Both the position numbers and the translations under genes were made by a program. 64,000 nt of DNA from Paenibacillus aceris (GTDB taxonomy: Bacteria > Bacillota > Bacilli > Paenibacillales > NBRC-103111), in NCBI RefSeq assembly GCF_017874035.1, contig NZ_JAGGKV010000012.1, forward strand, positions 62,001 to 126,000, given 5' to 3'. Under the pieces are notes generated by a model. That model made no database searches, was not told the origin of the DNA, and saw only the letters and a list, made by a program, of their open reading frames with translations. This document shows, in pieces, positions 50,803 through 59,219 of this stretch; position 1 is the stretch's first letter; the number at the start of each line of letters is the position of its first letter.

Positions 50803-51738
50803 ATGACGGCAGCAGTGGATGACCAATCCCCGATTATACAAATTGAGCGGATTACGAAACGAATCGGTGCGAAAACGATTATTGATCAGTTAACCTTCGA
50901 CGTCCCGCGAGGCGAGGTTTTTGGATTTCTCGGCCCCAATGGGGCGGGCAAAACGACAACCATCCGCATGATGGTCGGACTCATGTCGATCACGGAAGGG
51001 GATATCCGGATTGGCGGGTATTCGATTCGGACCCATTTTGAGCAAGCGATTCGTCATGTCGGGGCCATTGTAGAAAATCCGGAGATGTATAAATTTCTGA
51101 GCGGGTACCACAATTTGGTTCATTACGCCAGAATGTTTCCGGGTATTGGCGAGGACCGTATTGAAGAGGTCATAGCGCTTGTGGGCATGGAAAATCGCAT
51201 TTATGACAAGGTGAAAACGTACTCCTTGGGCATGCGCCAAAGGTTGGGGATCGCGCAGGCTTTGCTGCATAAGCCGGATGTGCTCATTCTGGACGAGCCT
51301 ACGAACGGATTGGATCCAGCCGGCATTCGCGAGCTGCGCGATCATTTGCGCAAGCTGACACGTGAGGATGGCATATCCGTCATTGTGTCCAGCCATTTAC
51401 TTTCGGAGATGGAACTGATGTGCGATCGGGTTGCGATTATCCAGAACGGGAAGCTGGTAGACGTTAGACTGATCAATGAGTATGCTAGGTCGGATGGCAA
51501 GCTTCATGTTGCTTTTGAAGTGGCGTCGCTGGATCAGGCATTGGCTTTGGCGGCAGCTCACTCCACTGAAGCCGAAGTGGCAGGCAAGGATCTCATCCTG
51601 ATGCTGGATAGGGAAGAAACCGCCTTATGGAATAGACGATTTGTTGAGGCAGGGATTGCGGTTTACGGAATTCGAGCAGCCACCAAGTCGTTGGAAGATC
51701 AATTCTTAGAGATGACGGGAAGTGACCCGATTGCTTAA
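50803..51738 (+). CDS. ABC transporter ATP-binding protein (BcrA-like)
   Basis: 311 residues. Walker A GPNGAGKT at 44-51, signature TYSLGMRQRLGIAQAL, Walker B VLILDEPTNGLDPAG and switch His in SSHLL. A C-terminal domain of about 80 residues follows the core, as in BcrA-type ATPases for peptide antibiotics. Close in style to the ATPase at 5506. The permease gene overlaps its end by 17 bases. Likely controlled by the divergent two-component system. Confidence 0.93.
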   Translation: MTAAVDDQSPIIQIERITKRIGAKTIIDQLTFDVPRGEVFGFLGPNGAGKTTTIRMMVGLMSITEGDIRIGGYSIRTHFEQAIRHVGAIVENPEMYKFLSGYHNLVHYARMFPGIGEDRIEEVIALVGMENRIYDKVKTYSLGMRQRLGIAQALLHKPDVLILDEPTNGLDPAGIRELRDHLRKLTREDGISVIVSSHLLSEMELMCDRVAIIQNGKLVDVRLINEYARSDGKLHVAFEVASLDQALALAAAHSTEAEVAGKDLILMLDREETALWNRRFVEAGIAVYGIRAATKSLEDQFLEMTGSDPIA

Positions 51739-52666
51739 TTTAATTCAAAATGAACAGATGAAAATTTATCGCAGGCTGCGCACATGGATTCTGGCCCTGC
51801 TGTTGATCATTATTGTGGTTATGGCTGCGCTTGTGTCACATCCGGGAACGGATGCCAACGATAACTGGAAGGCCCGGGCAGCCGATACGATCGAGCATAA
51901 CAAGAAAGAGTTGGAAAGTACCGACTTACCGGATAAATTTAAACAGAAGATGAAGGAAGACATGGTGCTTCAGCAGTATATGCTGGACCATGATTACCCG
52001 CCTGCCGATAATACCCTCTGGGGCGGAGCATTGCGCGCATCGGGACTAATTGTTTTAGTGACCCTGTTTACCGTCATCATTGCGGGTGATATGGTGGCTG
52101 GCGAGTTCACCTGGGGGACGATTAAGCTGCTATTGATTCGCCCAGCCAGCCGCGCTAAGATTCTTTTAGCCAAGTATGTAACAACGCTTCTGTTCGCTGC
52201 CACTTTGTTAATCGTGATGTTTATCACGGCCATCATTGTAAATGGCTTCTTATATGGCTTTCAAAATATTAGTCTACCGCACTTGACCGTGGATGCGGCG
52301 GGGCAAGTTCATGAAGGGAGCATGCTGGTCTATACGTTCGCCACATACGGACTGAAGCTGATAGAACTCGTGATGATCGTGACGCTCGCCTTTATGATCT
52401 CAACGGTATTCCGCAGCTCCTCCTTGGCCATCGGTCTCAGTATCTTTATTATGTTTGCGGGGCAGGTAATCGCCATGCTGCTTCTAAGATACAGCTGGGG
52501 TAAATACTTCTTGTTCGCCAATACGGATCTCACGCCCTATTTGGAGGGTCAGCCGATTGCGGAAGGAATGTCCCTTGGGTTCTCGATTGCCGTGCTCGTT
52601 TTCTACTTCCTGCTATTCAATATCCTTTCCTGGGAAATATTCCGCAGACGCGATGTGGCCGCGTAG
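51722..52666 (+). CDS. ABC-2 type transporter permease
   Basis: 314 residues. Span 1 at about 20-38, an extracellular loop of ~80 residues rich in Lys/Asp, then five more spans; the loop motif AGEFTWGTIKLLLIRPASRAK is the typical ABC-2 element. The start is GTG 51722 within the ATPase gene, so expression is coupled. Works with the preceding ATPase; substrate probably an antimicrobial peptide or lipid. Confidence 0.9.
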   Translation: MTRLLNLIQNEQMKIYRRLRTWILALLLIIIVVMAALVSHPGTDANDNWKARAADTIEHNKKELESTDLPDKFKQKMKEDMVLQQYMLDHDYPPADNTLWGGALRASGLIVLVTLFTVIIAGDMVAGEFTWGTIKLLLIRPASRAKILLAKYVTTLLFAATLLIVMFITAIIVNGFLYGFQNISLPHLTVDAAGQVHEGSMLVYTFATYGLKLIELVMIVTLAFMISTVFRSSSLAIGLSIFIMFAGQVIAMLLLRYSWGKYFLFANTDLTPYLEGQPIAEGMSLGFSIAVLVFYFLLFNILSWEIFRRRDVAA

Positions 52667-52673
52667 GCTCCAA

Positions 52674-52732
52674 AGACACAAAAAGACGATTCTTAAGGTG
52701 AGTTATACCTTTGGAATCGTCTTTTCGTGTCT
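52674..52732 (+). terminator. Terminator between convergent exporter and HAD genes
   Basis: Long stem GACAC...AAAGACGATTC / GAATCGTCTTTT...GTGTC with inner AAGGT-ACCTT. Suited to both directions. Confidence 0.88.
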
Positions 52733-52740
52733 GCTTATTT

Positions 52741-53475
52741 TTACTTCTTAATATAAGACTGAATGGCAGCAGGAACTTCCTGCAGGGAATTAAGCTGATA
52801 GAACGCACCTTGAGGCGCGATATCAATCGTTCCTGTATTGTAGGCCCAGTCCTGCTCGACAGGAATATGAATGGAGTGGATGCCGGCATGAAGGGCAGGC
52901 AGTACATCCGTTTTGACCGAATTGCCGATCATCCACGTATGTTTGCGGTCAAAGCCTTGTTCATGCATGATCGTTTCCATGAATTCTCTGGTCTTATGCA
53001 CCGTAACAAAGATTCGGTCATGAAAATAGGTGTCTAAGCTCAAATCTTTCACCTTTTTCATTTGAATCGAAGCTTCGCCGCCTGTGTACAGAAATAAACG
53101 ATGCCCAGCTTGCTGCAGCTGCTCCAGTGTTTCATTCATTTGCGGATAAGGCTCGACGGTGTACTCGTACACCGTATGGCCCAATTGCATCAGCCATGAT
53201 TCCTCTTTGGCACTCATTTTCCTGTTAAAATGCTCGCTGAACCATTGATACGTTTCAACAAACGATTTGGGAAACCGTTCCGGCATAAAGCCGTGGATGT
53301 GGATGCCGGCGAGATCGATTTGGAGCTGCTTTTGTTTAATATCCTGTGCGTGAAGCCCATGCCCGGAAAACCAGGTAAGCATGAGATCGACGAACTGGTC
53401 AATGACGACATCAAAATATTTATTGCAATGCACTAACGTATCATCAAGATCAAAAAGTATCGATTGTTCTTTCAT
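52741..53475 (-). CDS. HAD-superfamily hydrolase
   Basis: About 244 residues. Motif I FDLDDTLVHC, motif II in FLYTGG, motif III Lys around MKKVKDL, and motif IV WMIGNSVKTDVLPAL are seen. A helical cap lies between residues ~20 and 95. Probably a phosphatase of the YjjG/phosphoglycolate type; substrate unknown. ATG 53475 is set by GGAG upstream; an ATG six codons earlier lacks a site. Confidence 0.88.
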   Translation of the reverse strand: MKEQSILFDLDDTLVHCNKYFDVVIDQFVDLMLTWFSGHGLHAQDIKQKQLQIDLAGIHIHGFMPERFPKSFVETYQWFSEHFNRKMSAKEESWLMQLGHTVYEYTVEPYPQMNETLEQLQQAGHRLFLYTGGEASIQMKKVKDLSLDTYFHDRIFVTVHKTREFMETIMHEQGFDRKHTWMIGNSVKTDVLPALHAGIHSIHIPVEQDWAYNTGTIDIAPQGAFYQLNSLQEVPAAIQSYIKK

Positions 53476-53574
53476 AGGCGCTGTCTCCTGCATCAGTTAG
53501 AAATGAATTGAATTTCCAACTATTATACCATGCTCCAATCGCATCTCCTAGGATAGCCTTGATGACGCCAGTTC

Positions 53575-54033
53575 TTACATAGCAATGGTATTGCCTTTAT
53601 AAGGACTATTTGCTGCGGGTACAGGCTGATTGCCGTTATCCAGATCGCCTTTTGGCTGAGATGCAGCGGGAACGGATGCTGTCTCCATTTTGCTGTTTCC
53701 TTGGAAGAGACCGCCTTCTTCGATGATAAAGGAAGCTGCGCTAATATTACCTTGCAGCGAGCCCGTTGACGTAATCGTCAGCTTGCCCTTGGTGATGACG
53801 TTGCCATGAACATTGCCTGCAAGAATGACATCTCTGGCGGAAATATTGGATTTCACTATACCGCGCTCCCCGATGATGACGTCCCCGGCACATTCGATAT
53901 CCCCTGTGATGCCGCCTTCAATGCGAATGCTGGCTTCGGACTTAATTCGGCCTTCAAAGGTGGTGCCTTCTCCGATCAACGTATCGGTCGTATTCGGATT
54001 CATATTCATGAGGTTTTTCTTAGCTTTAAACAT
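53575..54033 (-). CDS. Bactofilin family cytoskeletal protein (copy 2)
   Basis: 152 residues. The DUF583 beta-helix core is very similar to copy 1 (TLIGEGTTFEGRIKSEASIR, IEGGITGDIECAGDVIIGER, GNVITKGKLTITSTGSLQGN). The tail is different, Pro/Asn-rich, without the Gln/Lys run of copy 1. It begins 5 bases after the second LytM peptidase. Likely scaffold for that peptidase. Confidence 0.93.
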   Translation of the reverse strand: MFKAKKNLMNMNPNTTDTLIGEGTTFEGRIKSEASIRIEGGITGDIECAGDVIIGERGIVKSNISARDVILAGNVHGNVITKGKLTITSTGSLQGNISAASFIIEEGGLFQGNSKMETASVPAASQPKGDLDNGNQPVPAANSPYKGNTIAM

Positions 54034-54038
54034 GGTAT

Positions 54039-55064
54039 CTAGTCATCCTTTCGATTCGCTTTGAGATAAGGTTTAGGATCAATGCTTTCCCCGTTTTTAA
54101 GCACTTCATAATGAAGATGGGCGCCAGTGCTTCGCCCTGTGGAGCCTACTAGGCCTATGGTACTACCTTTGACCACATTGTCCCCGTTATTGACGAGGAT
54201 TTTATTTAAATGCATATACCAAGTGCGCAAGCCCTTGGAATGCTCGATGACGATGTTATTGCCGTGGTAAATATCCTTCCCGGTACTGACGACCTTTCCG
54301 TCAGCGGTGGCGTAGACGGCATCATTTTCCCTGGCCCCGAAATCAATGCCGGAGTGAAAGCTCGGGCGATGCGTAAAGGGGTCGGTTCGGTAACCAAACG
54401 TCGAGGTGACGACCTTGATATTCGTCGGAAACAGCGTTGGTGTGATGGCGAGCAGGTGCTGTTTATCGGCAACCTTTTGCTTTGTTTCGGTTAAGCTGGT
54501 TTGCAGCTCTTTCACTTCGCTGGTAAGAGCGGTAAAAGAAGCTAAAGTCTGCTCGCCAAGCTTCATAATAGCTTCCTGTGAAGCTGGATTAGGACTTCCG
54601 CCTATTCCGCTGATCGCGACGGACGATTGTTCCTCCGCGGGTTTGTCTTGCGTGTTAGATGATGCGCTGGCAAGGGCTTTGCCTTCAGTGTTTGCATCGA
54701 TTCCGGCAATGGATTTGAGATCATTTTCAAATTTTTTCATTTCCTCGACTTCTGTTTTCATCTGCTCCGCTTGCTGGGACAATTGAATCACTTCATTTTG
54801 CAGTTCTTCAATTGCCTTGTCTTTGGACGTCAATGTAGCGTTCCATTGCTGGTTCGCCCCACTTAGTTTAGCCTGCAGCGCATTGGCTTTTTTGGAGGTT
54901 TGTGCGTGCAAAGCATATGTAATAAGTGTAATAAGGAGCAGCAAAGTGAAGCATGCTGCGGCGATGTAAGCGAATAAATGGGGTACTCGAAACCTGACGA
55001 CCGATTGATTAGCATCGGGTATGATGACCAGCGTCAGTTTTTTGGGCTTCCATTTGAGCTTCAT
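54039..55064 (-). CDS. M23 (LytM) peptidase, membrane-anchored, copy 2
   Basis: 341 residues. Membrane span at about 29-50, coiled coil at about 55-120, and a LytM domain with Zn ligands HSGIDFGARENDAVYA and HLHYEV. The whole protein aligns with copy 1, including the N-terminal basic segment (MKLKWKPKKLTLVIIPDANQ). I therefore start at 55064 rather than at 55124, where the extra 20 residues have no counterpart. It is followed by bactofilin copy 2 and is divergent from the actin-like gene. Confidence 0.92.
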   Translation of the reverse strand: MKLKWKPKKLTLVIIPDANQSVVRFRVPHLFAYIAAACFTLLLLITLITYALHAQTSKKANALQAKLSGANQQWNATLTSKDKAIEELQNEVIQLSQQAEQMKTEVEEMKKFENDLKSIAGIDANTEGKALASASSNTQDKPAEEQSSVAISGIGGSPNPASQEAIMKLGEQTLASFTALTSEVKELQTSLTETKQKVADKQHLLAITPTLFPTNIKVVTSTFGYRTDPFTHRPSFHSGIDFGARENDAVYATADGKVVSTGKDIYHGNNIVIEHSKGLRTWYMHLNKILVNNGDNVVKGSTIGLVGSTGRSTGAHLHYEVLKNGESIDPKPYLKANRKDD

Positions 55065-55265
55065 AAAGGCAAATTTGTCTCCTTGTCGTGGTTGAATTTG
55101 GTAAATAGTTTCTAACAACATCATTCGTCATTATCCGATAAAAACCTTCCTAATACCTAGTAGTCCTAGTCAAAATGAGTCGAAAGTAGGAAGGAATAGT
55201 GTCAGATATAATCGAATCTTCTTAACAATTACAGGAAAGTCAGCAGATTTGGAGTGGAGGCAATC

Positions 55266-56357
55266 ATGATTAAGCTTGCAGGTATTGATATTGGTAACGA
55301 CAGCATTAAGCTGGTTCTGGATGGTTCCAAGGAACCGTTAGTCATCCCGAATATTATAGCGCCAGGTTACGAAAGGCATATGTTGCAGGAAGAAGATTCC
55401 CCGTGGAAAGCGCTAGACGTCATGATTTACAGTCCCTCTCTTTCACAAAGAAATCAGCGTTATTTCGTCGGTCAGCTCGCGCTGGAGCACGAAGATAACC
55501 AAGAACTTGAAGACACCGATAATAAAGCGATTTCGGATCAATCCCTGATTGTGGCGCTAACGGCGCTGGCTTATCAAGGTCTTACGAATCAAGCTTTTAA
55601 CACTGGATATGGCAGTGTGGACGAAGTCGAGTATACGCTGGGAACGGGTCTGCCCGTCCGCGCATTCGCGAAGTACAATCAACAATTCGAGCAAAGATTG
55701 CTTGGCGAGCATGAAGTGACGTTTCTATCCACACCGCAATTACATAACCGCAAGATCAAAGTGTCCATCCGCAAGGTAGCGGTATCCATTGAAGGCGCCG
55801 CAGCTATTTTCCATTTGGCTACGCATGACAGCCTGCAAGTGAAGGACGAAGAAATTTACAACGGTTGTATCGGCGTATGCGAAATTGGCGCGCTCACCAC
55901 TGACTTTCCTGTCATCAAACGCATGGCGATTGATAATCATTTCAGCCATGGCGAGCAAATTGGCATCGCGACGTATCTTGATGCGGTTATTCGCGATGTG
56001 GAAGATGCTTATGGCTATATGTTTCCAAGCCGTGCGAAACTGGTGCAGCGCATTAAGAATCGGAATTTCACGATCCAATTGCTTGGTGAAGGGCAAGTGG
56101 ACATTCGGCCGATCGTGGATCAGCATTTTCGGCGCGCTGCTTTGCGAATGATCGAAATGATCAAGAAGCGTTGGCGCAAATACCCGGACATTCAGTGCTT
56201 CTACGTCATAGGGGGAGGTGCATCTGCCCTAAGACCTTATATCCAAGAGGCAGCAGGTTCACTCAAATTGCGTTTCGCAGGTGAAAGTGAATTCCTAAAT
56301 ATGTACGGCTATTTGAAGGTGGCCAAAAGTAGATTAGCTCAAACAGCTCCTGTCTAA
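55266..56357 (+). CDS. ParM/StbA-like actin homologue
   Basis: 363 residues with the actin-fold nucleotide elements: phosphate-1 LAGIDIGNDSIKL (4-16), phosphate-2 CEIGALTTDF, and the adenosine motif FYVIGGGASAL. It resembles the plasmid-segregation actin ParM and chromosomal relatives, but no ParR-like gene or centromere-like repeat array lies beside it. GTGGAGG five bases before ATG 55266 sets the start. It is divergent from the second LytM-bactofilin pair. A cytoskeletal or envelope role is inferred from context only. Confidence 0.85.
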   Translation: MIKLAGIDIGNDSIKLVLDGSKEPLVIPNIIAPGYERHMLQEEDSPWKALDVMIYSPSLSQRNQRYFVGQLALEHEDNQELEDTDNKAISDQSLIVALTALAYQGLTNQAFNTGYGSVDEVEYTLGTGLPVRAFAKYNQQFEQRLLGEHEVTFLSTPQLHNRKIKVSIRKVAVSIEGAAAIFHLATHDSLQVKDEEIYNGCIGVCEIGALTTDFPVIKRMAIDNHFSHGEQIGIATYLDAVIRDVEDAYGYMFPSRAKLVQRIKNRNFTIQLLGEGQVDIRPIVDQHFRRAALRMIEMIKKRWRKYPDIQCFYVIGGGASALRPYIQEAAGSLKLRFAGESEFLNMYGYLKVAKSRLAQTAPV

Positions 56358-56366
56358 TAAAAGTGC

Positions 56367-56397
56367 AAGCACCTGTCCATCAGGTGCTTTTTTTTTT
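56367..56397 (+). terminator. Rho-independent terminator after the actin-like gene
   Basis: AAGCACCTG / CAGGTGCTT with a 5-base loop and a run of about ten Ts. Confidence 0.95.
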
Positions 56398-56405
56398 GCG
56401 CCCTG

Positions 56406-57776
56406 TTATTTGCCGGCTTCCGCTTGCTTCAGCTGACTCACCTCCATATAAGTCGTAATGGCGGACAACAGCATGCAGACGGCGAAAATGACGGCGCAGA
56501 CGGTTCCGATTCTGGAGTGGTATTTACTGAAAGTTAGTCCCGTTAACACGCAAAGGGCTGCCAAGATAATTAGCGTATTTCCGCCCCACAGCCAGTGCCT
56601 GTACGAGAGTTGCTGACTTAGCCGGCCGATCTTCTGCGACGGGTTCACGGCGGGATGCTGTCCGCTGGAAGCAAGATTGTTCGTAGACGGATGTTTTTTC
56701 TTTTGCCGGGCAGCAGCCAGGGTGATAATGACCATGACCAAAGGTTGATAGGCAAGGACGATGACCGGCGTACTGTAATTGGAGAACGTCAGCAGTTCTG
56801 CTGTGCTTTTGAAAGACATATGCGTCGTGATGATCATGAACAGTGCTACCGGCTTATTGATTGTCGGATAGTTGCGCTTGTTCAGAAGAGAAGAAATGCC
56901 GAGCAGAAGCGCCATATAGATCGCGATAATCTTACAAGCAATAGTCGGGTACCAAATCATCAGAATGATGAGATCTACCCGATCGAGAAAGTCGGTGACA
57001 TGAATCGTTTGGACCAAGTTGTATAGGGGATATAGAAAATTTCCCGGCATCTTGGGTCCGAGAACGACCAGAATCAAGAAGATCGACAAGGTGAGCAGAA
57101 AAATGCCAAGCAGTGATCCATGACGGATGGATGACCGGACTTGGTTGGCATTAGACATCATATGAAGAAAGGCGCCAAGAATGAAGATGTCACCGGCGCT
57201 GCCGAGCGTAAGCAGGGAACCGGCGGCTACATGCTGCATCGGCATGGTCATCGCAGGCGTAACAAGTCGGAAATAAAACTCGTTGGACAGCAGGAGCGGC
57301 ATGATCAGTATGGAAACGACGAAGAGTGGGTAGAACAGATCATTTACCCGAGCGATGACTTCCACGCTGCTTTTACCAAAATAAATGAGCAGGAGGCAAG
57401 GCAGTAAGATTAATATTTCAAGCGGTGTATTATGAAGCAGCAGCGTCGTACTGAATCTCGCAACGGACGAAATGTCACGCATCACGATTTGCCAGAAATG
57501 AAACAGCATAATCAGATTGACGATCGTTCCGCCTACCCGGCCCAGCACCTCAATGGAAATTTCGAAAATATGCTTTTGAGGGTATACTTTCGTGATATAA
57601 CCAAAAAAGCTTGCCACCCCGAATACATAGAAAACAGCCGGCAAATAACTGTACCAGGCATCCATCTGGGAGATGCGGATCAGGACATTTTGTAAACTTA
57701 GAACCCCACCGCTCGTGATGACGGAGGAAGCTAACCAGGAGAGCTGCCGCTGATTGATCACTTGTTTGTTATCCAT
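56406..57776 (-). CDS. GerAB-family spore germination permease with C-terminal extension
   Basis: 456 residues, about 90 longer than usual for B subunits. Ten spans occupy residues ~15-355. The extension (from about 360) has a polar stretch rich in Lys/Ser/Asn and two further hydrophobic helices (NTLIILAALCVLTGLTF, IGTVCAVIFAVCMLLSA). Last gene of the AA-AC-D-AB operon. AAAGGCGG upstream supports the ATG. Confidence 0.87.
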   Translation of the reverse strand: MDNKQVINQRQLSWLASSVITSGGVLSLQNVLIRISQMDAWYSYLPAVFYVFGVASFFGYITKVYPQKHIFEISIEVLGRVGGTIVNLIMLFHFWQIVMRDISSVARFSTTLLLHNTPLEILILLPCLLLIYFGKSSVEVIARVNDLFYPLFVVSILIMPLLLSNEFYFRLVTPAMTMPMQHVAAGSLLTLGSAGDIFILGAFLHMMSNANQVRSSIRHGSLLGIFLLTLSIFLILVVLGPKMPGNFLYPLYNLVQTIHVTDFLDRVDLIILMIWYPTIACKIIAIYMALLLGISSLLNKRNYPTINKPVALFMIITTHMSFKSTAELLTFSNYSTPVIVLAYQPLVMVIITLAAARQKKKHPSTNNLASSGQHPAVNPSQKIGRLSQQLSYRHWLWGGNTLIILAALCVLTGLTFSKYHSRIGTVCAVIFAVCMLLSAITTYMEVSQLKQAEAGK

Positions 57777-57812
57777 GGTGATTACCGCCTTTTTCCCTTG
57801 AATCCGTAATCC

Positions 57813-58043
57813 TTAGATGCCGATTAATTGAGCAAACCAAGGTGAAACCGTATGAATGAAGAAACGCGAAGCCATGGGAATTTTCCAATGCATGTACTTG
57901 CTGAAGAAGAGGCCTAGGGTGAGAAAGATAAAAACCCCGTAAGTGATCTTGATCGAGCCTTTCTCTTGCTTCAGCATCCTGCGATCGATGAGCAGTGAGC
58001 CCGCCATTGTAACTAGAAAACATAAGATGAAGATGCCATCCAT
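57813..58043 (-). CDS. Small two-span membrane protein, germinant-receptor D-subunit-like
   Basis: 76 residues with hydrophobic segments at about 3-20 and 35-50 separated by a Lys/Arg loop. Proteins of about 75 residues with two spans encoded within or beside ger operons have been described as D subunits that modulate receptors in Bacillus; size, topology and position fit. GAGGAG nine bases before the ATG supports translation. It starts 3 bases after the C-subunit gene. Confidence 0.75.
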   Translation of the reverse strand: MDGIFILCFLVTMAGSLLIDRRMLKQEKGSIKITYGVFIFLTLGLFFSKYMHWKIPMASRFFIHTVSPWFAQLIGI

Positions 58044-58046
58044 GTT

Positions 58047-59219
58047 TTACATCTCCTCGTTGATAACATTTTTGTTGATCAGACCGGTTTCCGGTATGGA
58101 GGTGTTGACATGAATACGGAATTCAGCGTTTTTGAAATAACTTTCCCAATTCGCTTCTATGCGCTTGTACCACTCATTCGGTTGGCTTCTCCAAATGATT
58201 AAACCAAGCTGGGCAGAATCTGTTCCTGCCTTTTGCATCTGCTTAATAGTCGCTTGGATGGACTTGTTGATTTGCTGCGATAACTTTTTCTCAACATTCT
58301 GCATCACGTCGGCTTTACTCAGATCGACCATTGATAAATCCTCACGAACGGCGCCGCTCGCGTCGACGATTACGTCGAAGATAACTTTATCTTTCTGAAG
58401 CTGCGGTTTGATTTTGGTTTGCCCTTTGGTCACAAGGATGGAAATCTCATGGCTATCATCTACGGGAAAAGTAAGCAGATGTTCTTTGACTTGATTTCTG
58501 AGCCACATGAGCCCCTCTGCTTCTTTATTCGTGTAAATGCCAACCAGACGGTCGCCTTTAAACTGTCCATAGCCGATCATTTGGATTTCATGGGATGGCT
58601 CCTTGGCGGCCTGAGATTCTTTAGGTTCCAGAAATGTCAAAATTGGATCACTATTGAAGCTCAAGGTCATGCCAATATCCTTAGTGGAAGTAGCCATAGA
58701 CTGCCGAGACTTTGTTAGCTCGCGAATGACTTCAGCCGGGAACCGTTCAAACTTGGGCTCGGTGTTCAGGAGGTCATAGCCCTTGCCTTTGGTTATGACC
58801 AGGAAGGATGTCATCCTGCTCTCGGGGGAACGGGGGACCGTGTCGAACAATACGCCGATGCCCTGCTTGGCGAGCTTCTCCCCGAGTACGACGGTTCTCC
58901 GGTGAGAGAGAAACAAGCGGCGCGATAGGCGCATCTGCAGCTTGTTTGTAGCTTCGCGCATCGTCTTCCCGACATCCGAGTCGATGTAGTAACTCTTGCC
59001 ACCGGCCGTACCGCCGCCCCCACCGCTTGCTCCTCCCATGGAGCCAGGTAGAGGCAGCAAATAGGACACACGGTATTTGCCGTCATCCTCCAGATCGACG
59101 GAGGACGTTAAGACGAATGCGATATCGTTGGTTTCCGTTCGGTCCCAGCAGCCAGTCAGGCAAATTGGCAAGAGGGCAATCAGCAGTGTGAGCACGCCTA
59201 GCCGCTTAGGATGAACCAT
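58047..59219 (-). CDS. GerAC-family spore germination lipoprotein
   Basis: About 390 residues. Lipobox CLTGC (Cys24) is followed by WDRTETND. It has an unusual Gly/Ser-rich loop (SMGGASGGGGGTAGGKSYY) near residue 60-80. The ATG at 59219 has GGAGG nine bases upstream; another ATG two codons earlier is too close to that site. It overlaps the A-subunit gene by 14 bases. Confidence 0.92.
   Translation of the reverse strand: MVHPKRLGVLTLLIALLPICLTGCWDRTETNDIAFVLTSSVDLEDDGKYRVSYLLPLPGSMGGASGGGGGTAGGKSYYIDSDVGKTMREATNKLQMRLSRRLFLSHRRTVVLGEKLAKQGIGVLFDTVPRSPESRMTSFLVITKGKGYDLLNTEPKFERFPAEVIRELTKSRQSMATSTKDIGMTLSFNSDPILTFLEPKESQAAKEPSHEIQMIGYGQFKGDRLVGIYTNKEAEGLMWLRNQVKEHLLTFPVDDSHEISILVTKGQTKIKPQLQKDKVIFDVIVDASGAVREDLSMVDLSKADVMQNVEKKLSQQINKSIQATIKQMQKAGTDSAQLGLIIWRSQPNEWYKRIEANWESYFKNAEFRIHVNTSIPETGLINKNVINEEM

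Noticed and set aside
55125..55265. ParM-type centromere (parC) and ParR gene beside the actin homologue
   Set aside because: No iterated repeats and no small DNA-binding gene on either side; the neighbours are envelope genes.
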